This document shows positions 52,383 to 60,351 of a DNA stretch of 64,000 nt, piece by piece. A program made the translations under genes and the position numbers. Origin of the DNA: Marinobacter sp. es.042 (GTDB taxonomy: Bacteria > Pseudomonadota > Gammaproteobacteria > Pseudomonadales > Oleiphilaceae); the NCBI RefSeq assembly GCF_900188315.1, contig NZ_LT897781.1:310001-374000 (forward strand). Direction: 5' to 3'. The stretch's first letter is position 1, and each line of letters begins with the position of its first letter. The notes below the pieces were generated by a model. It made no database searches. It was not told where the DNA came from and worked only from the letters and a program-made list of their open reading frames with translations.

Positions 52383-53433
52383 ATCCCTTCAGTTCACGGT
52401 AAACTTCTTCCCGCTTTCGGTCATAACGATGTGAGAAGTGGAAGGCAATCAGTTGCCGGACCTGTCCCGCTTCAGCGATGCGCGCGCAGGCCCTCGTGGT
52501 CAGGTGATGGGTGTGCCGGGCCTGCGCTTCATCTGCCGCCATGAATGAGGCCTCGCAGAACAGCGTGTGGGCACCTCCCGCCAATTCCGTCATTTTTCGG
52601 ATGTTCTCTGGCGTATCGGCGAAATCCGTTCCGTAGACCACCTTTTCCCCCGGCGCCTGAATCAGCAGCTTCCTGGCCAGGTCTTCGGCGCGCAGCGTGC
52701 GCCCTGCGTCCGGCGAGATCAGTTCGTCCGGCCGCTGGCGCAGCACAGCCATTTTCAAATCGTGCAGCCAGGCGCCGGGTTTCAGGCCCTCAGCCTGCAA
52801 CTGGTCGTTGCGAACCTGAAGCTTGCCAAAGGGTTCCCAGGCGAAAGCGAGAACAGGCGTGCCGTGGTCGAGCATGGCTGCACGAATCTGGAAGTCCCGT
52901 TCCCGGAGCAAAACTCCGTCTGGTGTGGCCTGGTCTTCCAGAGGCGTGGGAGCAGTGTCGCCAGCGGTGATTTTCCAGCGTTTCAGGTGGTCGCCATGGC
53001 ATTCGTGCACCACGAATCTGGGGCCACGGTCTTCCACACGATCCCACAGGATGCCACTGATCATTCCGGCAATGTGCCGCATCAGGCCGGGCGGGCCGAA
53101 CAGCCGGCAGGGCGGAAAGTAGCCGATCCTGCTGCGCAGGAACCACATGAAACCGCCAATGTGATCGGCGTGGCAATGGGTGATGAAAATGTCGGTCACC
53201 TGATGCGCGGACCTGAGCGGCATCCGACCGGTATCTCCCAGATCAAACAGCAGGCTGCGGGATTGGTGCAGAAGCCGGAGCTGCAACAACGGGTCGCCAC
53301 ACACACCGTTCACCAGGGAGGCAACCACGGGGCCGACACGGACTGCCACTTGCGGGTCGTTGGCAACGCTGGTCAGCGCTCCCAATTCAACACTGACCTG
53401 GACGGCACCGTTACCCTGTTGCTCGCGGTCCAT
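52354..53433 (-). CDS. RNase Z-like metallo-beta-lactamase-fold protein
   Basis: The 359-residue MBL-fold protein has the zinc motif FITHCHADHIGGFMWFLRS (about residues 83-101, HxHxDH), a GDTG-like SLLFDLGDTGRMP just upstream, DHGTPVLAFAW (about residue 193), GTDFADTPEN (about 269) and the final FHFSHRY. This matches the short ribonuclease Z/ElaC type that processes tRNA 3' ends, although the spacing between motifs is longer than in E. coli ElaC. A different MBL hydrolase cannot be excluded. Confidence 0.75.
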   Translation of the reverse strand: MDREQQGNGAVQVSVELGALTSVANDPQVAVRVGPVVASLVNGVCGDPLLQLRLLHQSRSLLFDLGDTGRMPLRSAHQVTDIFITHCHADHIGGFMWFLRSRIGYFPPCRLFGPPGLMRHIAGMISGILWDRVEDRGPRFVVHECHGDHLKRWKITAGDTAPTPLEDQATPDGVLLRERDFQIRAAMLDHGTPVLAFAWEPFGKLQVRNDQLQAEGLKPGAWLHDLKMAVLRQRPDELISPDAGRTLRAEDLARKLLIQAPGEKVVYGTDFADTPENIRKMTELAGGAHTLFCEASFMAADEAQARHTHHLTTRACARIAEAGQVRQLIAFHFSHRYDRKREEVYRELKGFTDRLVIPD

Positions 53434-53530
53434 AGGCTCTCCCGATTGTTGAATTATTTGGTGAGTGCGATTTGTGCAAAGCCAGAATAGGGTCCAATCT
53501 CCCTAGTATATGCGAGTGAGGAGTGTCGTT

Positions 53531-54712
53531 ATGGATTTCAATGCCTATCAGGAAGCCTTGTCCTCACAACTGAGGGGGCTGGAGTGTCCGTTTCCGGAGC
53601 AGGAGTTCGACGAGCGTCTTGCTCGTGTCCGGGATGGGATGGCCCGGGAGGATTTTGGCGCCCTGCTGTTGACCGATCCTTCGGATATTTTTTACCTGAC
53701 CGGCTATAGCACTTTTGAAGTATCCGTTCACGTGGCCCTGGTGGTTACCCAGGAGGACCTGCTTTTGCAGGTGCCGTCTATCGAGATGGGGCCTGCGATG
53801 ATGACAACCCGGGTCGCCCGGGTCAGCGGATACCGGTGGGAAGGCATCGGCGAGGTATTGGAACCACTGGTTCAGGCCTTGAACGACGGCGTGGAGACCG
53901 TGGGTATTGATGCCTGGCATGGCTCTCTGCGCCAGGGCGTGCTGGAAGGCCTGCAAGCTCGGATGCCCGGAGTAAGATTTCTGAATAACGGCGGTCTGTT
54001 GAAGCAGATCCGGATCGTCAAGTCCGATGCCGAAATCCGGTGCCTGCGTGAAAGCGCCCGGATAACAGCCGAAGGTTTCAGGGCGGCCGTGGCCGCGGTC
54101 CAGCCGGGCGTCACTGATAATGACATTGCCGCCGAAGGCGCGAGGGCGCTGCTGGCGGCCGGCAGTGAATTCATGAGCATGCAGCCCATTGTTGTTACCG
54201 GTCGTCGCAGCAGCGTGATCCACTGCAATCACAAACGTACGGTGGTGCAGAAAGGCGACCCTGTTTTTCTGGAATTCGGCTCAGCCTGGAACCGCTACAC
54301 GGCACCCATGATGCAGACCGTGGTTGCTGGTGGCGAGCCGTCGGCTGAAATGCGTCGGGTCCATGACGGCTGTCGTCGGATTGTGGATACCCTGCTGACG
54401 TCGATCCGTCCGGGAGTCACTTTCGACCAGGCCGCCCAGGACGCCGAGAAGTCGCTCCAGCCATTGGCCGGAAAGGTGTTTTTCTCCGGGGTATTTGGCT
54501 ACACGGTGGGCGCCCAGTTCCCGCCATCCTGGGTGGAGGGCTCGGGCTTCATTGCCAGGGGTGGCAATGTGGAATTTCGACCGGGAATGGTTTTCCACCT
54601 GCCCATCTGTTTGCGTATTCCCGGGCAATGGGGCATTGGGTGTAGCGAAACGATTCTGGTCACCGACGCTGGCGCCGAACCGATAACTGATAATCCCTGG
54701 ACGCTCGGTTAG
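53531..54712 (+). CDS. M24-family protein of the creatinase/ectoine hydrolase (DoeA-like) group
   Basis: ATG 53531 has GAGGAG seven bases upstream and gives a 393-residue pita-bread-fold protein. The N-terminal creatinase domain includes LLTDPSDIFYLTGYSTFE (about residues 40-57), and the catalytic domain runs from LKQIRIVKSDAEIRCLRESA. The usual M24 metal ligands (DxG, Y..D) are replaced by LEFGSAWNRYTAPMMQT, so it is likely metal-free as in creatinase and DoeA. The end reads CSETILVTDAGAEPI. DoeA opens the ectoine ring, but no ectoine genes are adjacent; another amidine or peptide substrate is possible. Confidence 0.78.
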   Translation: MDFNAYQEALSSQLRGLECPFPEQEFDERLARVRDGMAREDFGALLLTDPSDIFYLTGYSTFEVSVHVALVVTQEDLLLQVPSIEMGPAMMTTRVARVSGYRWEGIGEVLEPLVQALNDGVETVGIDAWHGSLRQGVLEGLQARMPGVRFLNNGGLLKQIRIVKSDAEIRCLRESARITAEGFRAAVAAVQPGVTDNDIAAEGARALLAAGSEFMSMQPIVVTGRRSSVIHCNHKRTVVQKGDPVFLEFGSAWNRYTAPMMQTVVAGGEPSAEMRRVHDGCRRIVDTLLTSIRPGVTFDQAAQDAEKSLQPLAGKVFFSGVFGYTVGAQFPPSWVEGSGFIARGGNVEFRPGMVFHLPICLRIPGQWGIGCSETILVTDAGAEPITDNPWTLG

Positions 54713-55659
54713 TCCAGTCTCAGATCCAACAGATAAACAGTGCGGGGCTCGGGCAGGCGAACCGAAAAAAGCCCCATTCTTCTGACTTGGGACATATCCA
54801 TGGACCGGCCATCGGGAGCGTTTTCGATGTCGGCCAGTTTCCGGGTGAAGGTATTGGAACCAGGGCTCAGGGTCAGACGGGTGTTGTAGCGGTCGTTGTA
54901 GGCATGATCGCTGCGGTCATGGGCTACGTCATTGATTCGCAGCGTCAGCGTCAGGGGAGCGGTTGAGGGATTGAACAGGGTAATGCTCAGTGTTTCGTAA
55001 TCACGCCAATCGGCCGGGAGATTGTTGAGTGAGACCCCCGAGTAGGTTTCAGTGCCGAGATCAAGTTTCAGGCTCTGCGCATTATTCAGCGAGTGGTCGG
55101 CAGAGACCGTGAGCCTGCCGGTCCAGAATGCGCCGGGATTCTGATGGGTGAAATCGTATAGCAGAGGGAGTTGTTCGTGTACCTGCCATTGCCGGGCAGC
55201 CACCATGCCGGTAGCTCCCAGCTCAAAACACAGTAGCAGCGCAACGGATGCGGCCACCAGGCCTTCGCCGAGAGAGTTTCGCCGCTCTGATGTAAGCAAG
55301 GGGCGCCATGCGATAACCAGCCAACTGCCAATCAGGTTGCGCAGGAGGTCCCGCCCATCCATGTCGCGATTGTGTCCGCCCTGGATCAACTCGATACCAA
55401 TTCCGAGCACCAGCAAGACGACGGTAACCGCGAGCCATAGACGCCAGCCACTTAGCCACTGCCAGGGTCTGACCGCCAGAGTGAGTAGTGCAAACAGAAG
55501 GATGTGGCCAAGGTTCCAGGCCGATTTGAGAAGTGGCCCCGAGGCCCAGTCAGGCCCGCCGACAAACAGAAAAGGCGCGATGAGCAGAGAAGCGGCACCG
55601 GCCAGCAGCGGTAGCCGCCGGCCAGTGGTTTGCAGTCCCGGTATGGAACCAGGAATCAT
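54709..55659 (-). CDS. VanZ-family membrane protein with C-terminal jelly-roll-like domain
   Basis: The 316-residue protein has four or five membrane segments in residues 15-155, with the VanZ pattern NLGHILLFALLTLAVRP, LGIGIELIQGGHNRDMDGRDLLRNLIGS (about 84-111). It then carries an extracytoplasmic beta-rich domain (about 170-316; FTHQNPGAFWTGRLTVSADH and so on) resembling carbohydrate-binding modules. Function is unknown; envelope or polysaccharide association is plausible. It overlaps the ppiC stop by one base (TAATG) and the M24 gene's end by four bases. Confidence 0.75.
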   Translation of the reverse strand: MIPGSIPGLQTTGRRLPLLAGAASLLIAPFLFVGGPDWASGPLLKSAWNLGHILLFALLTLAVRPWQWLSGWRLWLAVTVVLLVLGIGIELIQGGHNRDMDGRDLLRNLIGSWLVIAWRPLLTSERRNSLGEGLVAASVALLLCFELGATGMVAARQWQVHEQLPLLYDFTHQNPGAFWTGRLTVSADHSLNNAQSLKLDLGTETYSGVSLNNLPADWRDYETLSITLFNPSTAPLTLTLRINDVAHDRSDHAYNDRYNTRLTLSPGSNTFTRKLADIENAPDGRSMDMSQVRRMGLFSVRLPEPRTVYLLDLRLD

Positions 55660-55937
55660 TAGCTGCGGCTGGTCACTTCCAGCAGGTGATAACCAAACTG
55701 GGTCTTGACCGGACCGATAACGGTGTTCACTTCACCGTTGAAAACCGCTTTGTCGAACTCGGGAACCATCTGGCCCGGGCCAAAGGAGCCAAGATCTCCG
55801 CCGTTGCGACCGGAGGGGCAGGAGGAGTGCTGCTTTGCCACTTCGGCAAAGTCCTGTCCGCCTTCAATCGCTTTTTTCAGTTCTTCGCATTTCGCTTCGC
55901 TGTCTACCAGAATGTGGCGCGCTGTAGCCTGTGCCAT
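55659..55937 (-). CDS. ppiC: Parvulin-type peptidyl-prolyl isomerase PpiC
   Basis: The 92-residue cytoplasmic parvulin starts [20 protein letters not shown] and shows [23 protein letters not shown] (about residues 34-56), [12 protein letters not shown] and [13 protein letters not shown], collinear with E. coli PpiC (93 residues). It speeds cis-trans isomerisation of X-Pro bonds. AAGGA lies eight bases upstream of ATG 55937; the TTG six bases earlier is not needed. The downstream VanZ gene is coupled through a TAATG overlap. Confidence 0.9.
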   Translation of the reverse strand: MAQATARHILVDSEAKCEELKKAIEGGQDFAEVAKQHSSCPSGRNGGDLGSFGPGQMVPEFDKAVFNGEVNTVIGPVKTQFGYHLLEVTSRS

Positions 55938-56120
55938 GATCAATGTCCTTGTGTCGGATGAATGTATACATCAGAACCGGAATGCTGCCCTCAGAGCTCG
56001 CCAGAGGCAAGCCCTTTTTATCCGTGTTTCTGCGGCCTCACAGTCCACCGGGCAAACCTGTACAATGCCGGCTTTCTTTTCGCCGGCGCATGCCCGGCCC
56101 CACATCGACAGGTTTGTTTC

Positions 56121-57707
56121 TTGATCTCCACCGCCAATATCACCATGCAATTCGGGGCTAAACCCCTGTTTGAAAACGTCTCCGCCAAATTTGGTAACGG
56201 CAACCGCTATGGCCTGATCGGGGCCAATGGCTGTGGCAAGTCCACACTGATGAAAATCCTGGGTGGCGATCTCGAGCCCTCCGCCGGCCAGGTCATGCTG
56301 GAGCCCAATGTCCGTCTGGGTAAACTGCGCCAGGACCAGTTTGCCTATGAGGATTGCTCGGTTATCGATACCGTGATCATGGGGCATGAGGAGCTCTGGC
56401 AGGTCAAGAAAGAGCGGGACCGGATCTATTCCCTGCCCGAGATGAGCGAAGAAGACGGGATGGCCGTCGCGGACCTGGAAGTCCAGTTCGCTGAAATGGA
56501 CGGCTATACCGCGGATGCCCGCGCCGGCGAGCTGTTGCTTGGCCTGGATATTCCGCTGGAGCAGCACAACGGCCCAATGAGCGCGCTGGCACCGGGCTGG
56601 AAGCTGCGGGTGTTGCTGGCCCAGGCGCTGTTCTCCGATCCTGATGTGTTGCTGCTGGACGAGCCCACCAACCACCTGGACATCAACACCATCCGCTGGC
56701 TGGAAAACATACTGGTGGCCCGCAACAGCACCATGATTATCATTTCCCACGATCGTCACTTCCTGAACAGCGTGTGCACCCACATGGCGGACCTGGACTA
56801 TGGCGAACTGCGCCTGTTCCCGGGCAACTATGACGAATACATGACCGCCGCCACCCAGGCCCGCGAGCGTATGCTGTCGGACAACGCCAAGAAAAAGGCG
56901 CAGATTGCCGAGCTGCAGCAGTTCGTCAGCCGCTTTTCGGCCAACGCCTCCAAGGCCAAGCAGGCCACCTCCCGTGCCCGCCAGATCGACAAGATCCAGC
57001 TGGAAGAGGTGAAGCCCTCAAGTCGGGTGAGCCCGTTTATCCGTTTTGAACAGGGCAAGAAACTTCACCGCCAGGCGGTGACTCTCAAGAACATGACCAA
57101 GGGCTTTGATGATAAGCCCCTGTTCAAGAATCTGAACCTGCAGGTCGAAGCCGGCGAGCGAATCGCCATCATCGGTCCCAACGGCATCGGCAAAACCACG
57201 CTTCTGCAGTGCATGTCAGGGGCCTATACGCCCGACAGTGGCGAGGTGAAGTGGACCGACAGTGCGGAAGTGGGGTATTTCGCCCAGGACCACACGGCGG
57301 ACTTTGCCGAGGATGAAACCCTGACCGACTGGATGGCCCAGTGGACCAAGGGCGGCGAACAGCTGGTGCGCGGTACCCTGGGCCGCATGCTGTTCTCGGG
57401 TGACGATATCGGGAAATCGGTGCGTGTGATCTCGGGCGGCGAGCAGGGCAGGATGCTGTTCGGCAAGCTGATTCTGCAGAGGCCCAATGTGATGCTGATG
57501 GATGAGCCCACGAACCACCTGGATATGGAGTCCATCGAGGCATTGAACCTGGCGCTGGAGAACTATCCGGGTACACTGATTTTCGTCAGCCATGATCGGG
57601 AGTTTGTTTCTTCCCTTGCGACTCGAATTATAGAGCTTAAGGCCGACGGGGTGACCGACTTCAGCGGTTCCTACGATGATTATCTTCGGAGCCAGGGGTA
57701 CTTCTAA
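56121..57707 (+). CDS. ybiT: ABC-F ATPase YbiT
   Basis: A TTG start at 56121 (reading [17 protein letters not shown]) gives 528 residues, matching E. coli YbiT (530) from its first residues; the frame's earlier ATGs add non-homologous sequence. Two ABC cassettes are present: Walker [10 protein letters not shown] and GPNGIGKTT, signature-like LAPGWKLRV and ISGGEQGRM, Walker [13 protein letters not shown] and [12 protein letters not shown]. The linker between them ([31 protein letters not shown]) is the ABC-F P-site interaction motif. YbiT acts on the ribosomal E site in translation; a specific role in stress or antibiotic response is suggested for relatives. Confidence 0.9.
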   Translation: MISTANITMQFGAKPLFENVSAKFGNGNRYGLIGANGCGKSTLMKILGGDLEPSAGQVMLEPNVRLGKLRQDQFAYEDCSVIDTVIMGHEELWQVKKERDRIYSLPEMSEEDGMAVADLEVQFAEMDGYTADARAGELLLGLDIPLEQHNGPMSALAPGWKLRVLLAQALFSDPDVLLLDEPTNHLDINTIRWLENILVARNSTMIIISHDRHFLNSVCTHMADLDYGELRLFPGNYDEYMTAATQARERMLSDNAKKKAQIAELQQFVSRFSANASKAKQATSRARQIDKIQLEEVKPSSRVSPFIRFEQGKKLHRQAVTLKNMTKGFDDKPLFKNLNLQVEAGERIAIIGPNGIGKTTLLQCMSGAYTPDSGEVKWTDSAEVGYFAQDHTADFAEDETLTDWMAQWTKGGEQLVRGTLGRMLFSGDDIGKSVRVISGGEQGRMLFGKLILQRPNVMLMDEPTNHLDMESIEALNLALENYPGTLIFVSHDREFVSSLATRIIELKADGVTDFSGSYDDYLRSQGYF

Positions 57708-57733
57708 TGCTCAGGGTTGGGTGCAGGCGGTCA

Positions 57734-57835
57734 TGTGGGACTGGCTTTCCAAAACACGCTCCTTGCGGCACATCCATGTGACGCTTGGGCTCCGCCATCC
57801 CTGGCTCCGCACAGTTTTGGAAAGCCAGTCCCACA
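57734..57835. repeat. Hairpin element copy 1 (58-bp core in 22-bp perfect arms)
   Basis: The arms 57734-57755 and 57814-57835 are perfectly inverted (TGTGGGACTGGCTTTCC followed by AAAAC at the inner end). They enclose a 58-bp core at 57756-57813 that is identical, in reverse orientation, to the core of copy 2. The core holds CACATCCATGTG and two copies of GGCTCCGC. The element starts 27 bases after the ybiT stop codon. Confidence 0.9.
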
Positions 57836-57887
57836 CGCCCGCTCTAACCTGTGAGTGAGCCTCAAACAAAACAACGGATACGGAAAA

Positions 57888-58442
57888 ATGGGCGAGACTG
57901 AAGTCATTAGTGCTACCCGCAAATGGGTTGAAGACGTCGTCGTCGGCTACAACTTGTGCCCGTTCGCAAAACGGGAACTGGTCCGGAACCGGGTTCGGTT
58001 TGTGGTGTCGGAAGCCGAAACGGAAGACGAGCTCTTACAGGCCTTGCACTCGGAGCTTCAGCGTCTGGAAGATGAGCCGGAGATTGAAACCACGCTGTTG
58101 ATCCATCCGGGCGTATTGCAGGATTTCGGGCCCTACAATGAGTTTCTTGATGCGGCAGATGGTTTGTTGGCGTATCTGGAGATGGAAGGGGTTTACCAGA
58201 TCGCCAGTTTCCACCCGGATTACCAGTTTGCGGGCACCGAGCCCGATGCGGCGGAGAACTACACCAATCGGTCGCCATTTCCCATGCTGCACCTCTTGCG
58301 GGAAGCCAGTCTGGAAGCGGCGATTGACAGTTATCCCGATGTGGATGCAATACCCCAAAGAAACATCGAGTTGATGGAGAAACTGGGAGCGGAGAAGATG
58401 CAGCGGATTTTAAAGTCGTGTCTTGAGGTGCCTAATCCATAG
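57888..58442 (+). CDS. DUF1415 family protein
   Basis: The 184-residue protein starts MGETEVISATRKWVEDVVVGYNLCPFAKRE, the DUF1415 signature with a conserved Cys (about residue 26), and contains ETTLLIHPGVLQDFGPYNEFLD and a FHPDYQF motif (about 106-112). It is predicted cytoplasmic; function is unknown. The GTG at 57855 would lengthen it by 11 residues but has no ribosome site. The gene is bracketed by two inverted copies of the hairpin element, which is unusual. Confidence 0.8.
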   Translation: MGETEVISATRKWVEDVVVGYNLCPFAKRELVRNRVRFVVSEAETEDELLQALHSELQRLEDEPEIETTLLIHPGVLQDFGPYNEFLDAADGLLAYLEMEGVYQIASFHPDYQFAGTEPDAAENYTNRSPFPMLHLLREASLEAAIDSYPDVDAIPQRNIELMEKLGAEKMQRILKSCLEVPNP

Positions 58443-58462
58443 CGGACTTGGGAGTATGCGGT

Positions 58463-58578
58463 AGGAGCGGCTGGGAGGACCCTTTCAAAACTGTGCGGAG
58501 CCAGGGATGGCGGAGCCCAAGCGTCACATGGATGTGCCGCAAGGAGCGTGTTTTGAAAGGGTCCTCCTAGCCGCTCCT
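58463..58578. repeat. Hairpin element copy 2 (same 58-bp core, unrelated arms)
   Basis: The arms 58463-58491 and 58550-58578 are 29 bases long and inverted with a single G/T wobble position, but their sequence differs from copy 1 except for the inner AAAAC/GTTTT. The core 58492-58549 is the exact reverse complement of copy 1's core. The element starts 21 bases after the DUF1415 stop codon. Confidence 0.9.
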
Positions 58579-58651
58579 GGCACGGACTTTAAGGCTGGTA
58601 GCGACGAACTCAGGTGTATCGTTTTCAGCTAAAACATAAGAGTTGGAATTA

Positions 58652-59383
58652 ATGGGACTGCTTTTCGAGCAAATTGACAGCCAACCGTCGGTCATCGGCG
58701 AGATTACTCTGCGCCGGCGCCGGATTCCGGCGATTGGCGACAGGGATATCTACGAGGTGAAGCTGGGCGAGGAATTCCTGATGTCCAGCATGTTCGTGGA
58801 TGCCGAAGTGGCTCTCTCTGATATCGGGCTGGGCGAAACCGAGGGCGATGATCTCCGGGTGGTTGTTGGTGGCCTGGGCCTGGGTTACACCGCGGTGGCG
58901 GCGCTCCGGCACGAGCGTGTTGCCGAACTGCTGGTGGTTGAGTATCTGAAACCCGTGATCGGATGGCATCAGCAGGAGCTGGTGCCTCTTGGTAAAGATC
59001 TGAATGCTGATCCCCGGAACCGCTACGTCCATGGCAGTTTCTTCGACCTGGCGATTGCCGATCCGGCAGAGGGTGGTTTCGATCCTGAGAACCCCGGCAA
59101 GCCATTCGATGCCATTCTTCTGGATATCGACCATTCCCCCCGGGCGCTGCTGCACGATTCCAGTGCCAGCTTCTACACCGCCAACAACCTGAGGCTGATG
59201 GCCCGGCAACTGAAGCCCCGAGGGGTTTTTGCCATGTGGTCGAACGAGGGCGAAAATGACGAGTTTATGGCCGTTCTCAACGAGGTGTTCACCGATGTGG
59301 ACTGCCATGTCGTATCCTTCTTCAATCCATTTCAGAACAGGGAATCGTTCAACACCGTGTATGTGGCCCGTAAGCCGGGCTGA
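58652..59383 (+). CDS. Spermidine-synthase-like methyltransferase-fold protein
   Basis: From ATG 58652 (GGAA four bases upstream) the 243-residue protein has a Rossmann-like fold with VVVGGLGLGYTAVAALR (about residues 71-87), the acidic VVEYLKPVIGWHQ and a catalytic-like DAILLDIDHSP (about 152-162). It resembles polyamine aminopropyltransferases but lacks their full N-terminal beta-sheet domain and the usual D-(x)2-DP motif, so the substrate is uncertain. A sirtuin gene follows after 15 bases on the same strand. Confidence 0.7.
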   Translation: MGLLFEQIDSQPSVIGEITLRRRRIPAIGDRDIYEVKLGEEFLMSSMFVDAEVALSDIGLGETEGDDLRVVVGGLGLGYTAVAALRHERVAELLVVEYLKPVIGWHQQELVPLGKDLNADPRNRYVHGSFFDLAIADPAEGGFDPENPGKPFDAILLDIDHSPRALLHDSSASFYTANNLRLMARQLKPRGVFAMWSNEGENDEFMAVLNEVFTDVDCHVVSFFNPFQNRESFNTVYVARKPG

Positions 59384-59398
59384 GAAACCGGAGTCTGT

Positions 59399-60301
59399 AT
59401 GTCTTTAACCACGCACCGCAGCCGACCTTTCAGCTCCAGCCAGCGCCTGCCCGAGCCGGAGCAGCCGCCGGTGTTGCATGAGCCGGAGGAGGCCGGGGCG
59501 TTGCTGGCGGAGTTTATCCAGCGCCATCCTCGCTTGCTGATCCTGACTGGCGCAGGGGTCAGTACCGATTCGGGCATCCCGGACTACCGGGACGGCGATG
59601 GCGCCTGGAAGCGCAAGCAGCCAGTTCAGCACAAGGCGTTCATGGAAGACGTCTACACCCGCCAGCGCTACTGGGGCCGGAGCCTGATTGGCTGGCCGGT
59701 CATGCGTAATGCCAGACCCAATCCTTCCCACCATTACATCTCTGACCTGGAACTGCTCAACCACAGCAGTCTGGTGGTTACCCAGAACGTGGACCGCTTG
59801 CACCAGAAGGCAGGCACCCGGGCAGTGACGGATCTGCATGGGCGGGCCGATGAGGTGGTGTGCATGAGTTGCGGCTACCGTTGCCCGCGCGACGAGGTGC
59901 ACGATCGATGCGCCGATTTGAATCCGGGCTTCCAGAAATATACTGCCGAGACAGCGCCGGATGGCGATGCCGATCTGGATGTGGATTTCGAGGATTTCCG
60001 GCTGGCGGATTGCCCGAAGTGCGAAGGGATTCTGAAGCCGGATGTGGTGTTCTTCGGAGATTTCGTCCCCAAAGACCGGGTCTACTCCGCCCTGGACACG
60101 CTCAAGGCCAGTGATGGCCTCTTGGTAATCGGTTCGTCGTTGATGGTGTATTCCGGGTTCCGTTTCTGCCGGTACGCCAACGAGTGGAACAAGCCCATTG
60201 CCACCCTGAACCTGGGGCGGACGCGGGCTGAAGATCTGGTGGATTTGAAACTGAATGCCCGTATCGGGGAGACGCTGGCGTCGGTTCTCAAGCAACTTTG
60301 A
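59399..60301 (+). CDS. NAD-dependent deacetylase (sirtuin)
   Basis: The 300-residue sirtuin has GAGVSTDSGIPDYRDGDGAW (about residues 51-70), TQNVDRLHQKAGTR (about 123-136), the catalytic His147 in DLHGRADEVVC, a zinc site with CMSCGYRCP and DCPKCEG, and VVFFGDFVPKD, followed by LLVIGSSLMVYSGF. The N-terminal 40 residues are a low-homology extension. It deacetylates proteins, or removes other acyl groups, using NAD. The alternating gap and weak ribosome site after the spermidine-synthase-like gene suggest the two are co-transcribed. Confidence 0.87.
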   Translation: MSLTTHRSRPFSSSQRLPEPEQPPVLHEPEEAGALLAEFIQRHPRLLILTGAGVSTDSGIPDYRDGDGAWKRKQPVQHKAFMEDVYTRQRYWGRSLIGWPVMRNARPNPSHHYISDLELLNHSSLVVTQNVDRLHQKAGTRAVTDLHGRADEVVCMSCGYRCPRDEVHDRCADLNPGFQKYTAETAPDGDADLDVDFEDFRLADCPKCEGILKPDVVFFGDFVPKDRVYSALDTLKASDGLLVIGSSLMVYSGFRFCRYANEWNKPIATLNLGRTRAEDLVDLKLNARIGETLASVLKQL

Positions 60302-60308
60302 CGAAGAC

Positions 60309-60338
60309 GGGGTCAGATGAAAGCGTTCATCTGACCCC
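60309..60338. terminator. Perfect-stem hairpin between sirtuin and NSS transporter
   Basis: GGGGTCAGATGAA (60309-60321) pairs perfectly with TTCATCTGACCCC (60326-60338), a 13-bp stem with a four-base loop, in the 50-bp convergent gap. It can end both transcripts. The word GGGGTCAGATGAA also looks like a REP-type palindrome I have met in other gammaproteobacteria, which I cannot verify here. Confidence 0.7.
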
Positions 60339-60351
60339 AAGTTCACGCTGT

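Noticed and set aside
55962..56120. A longer N-terminus for YbiT from ATG 55962
   Set aside because: The first 53 residues are unrelated to YbiT, and the homologous start coincides with TTG 56121; the extension also overlaps the ppiC promoter region.
57734..58578. The two inverted repeats as ends of a composite transposon carrying DUF1415
   Set aside because: The repeats lack transposase genes and typical target duplications, and the arms differ; independent insertion of a small hairpin element explains the pattern better.
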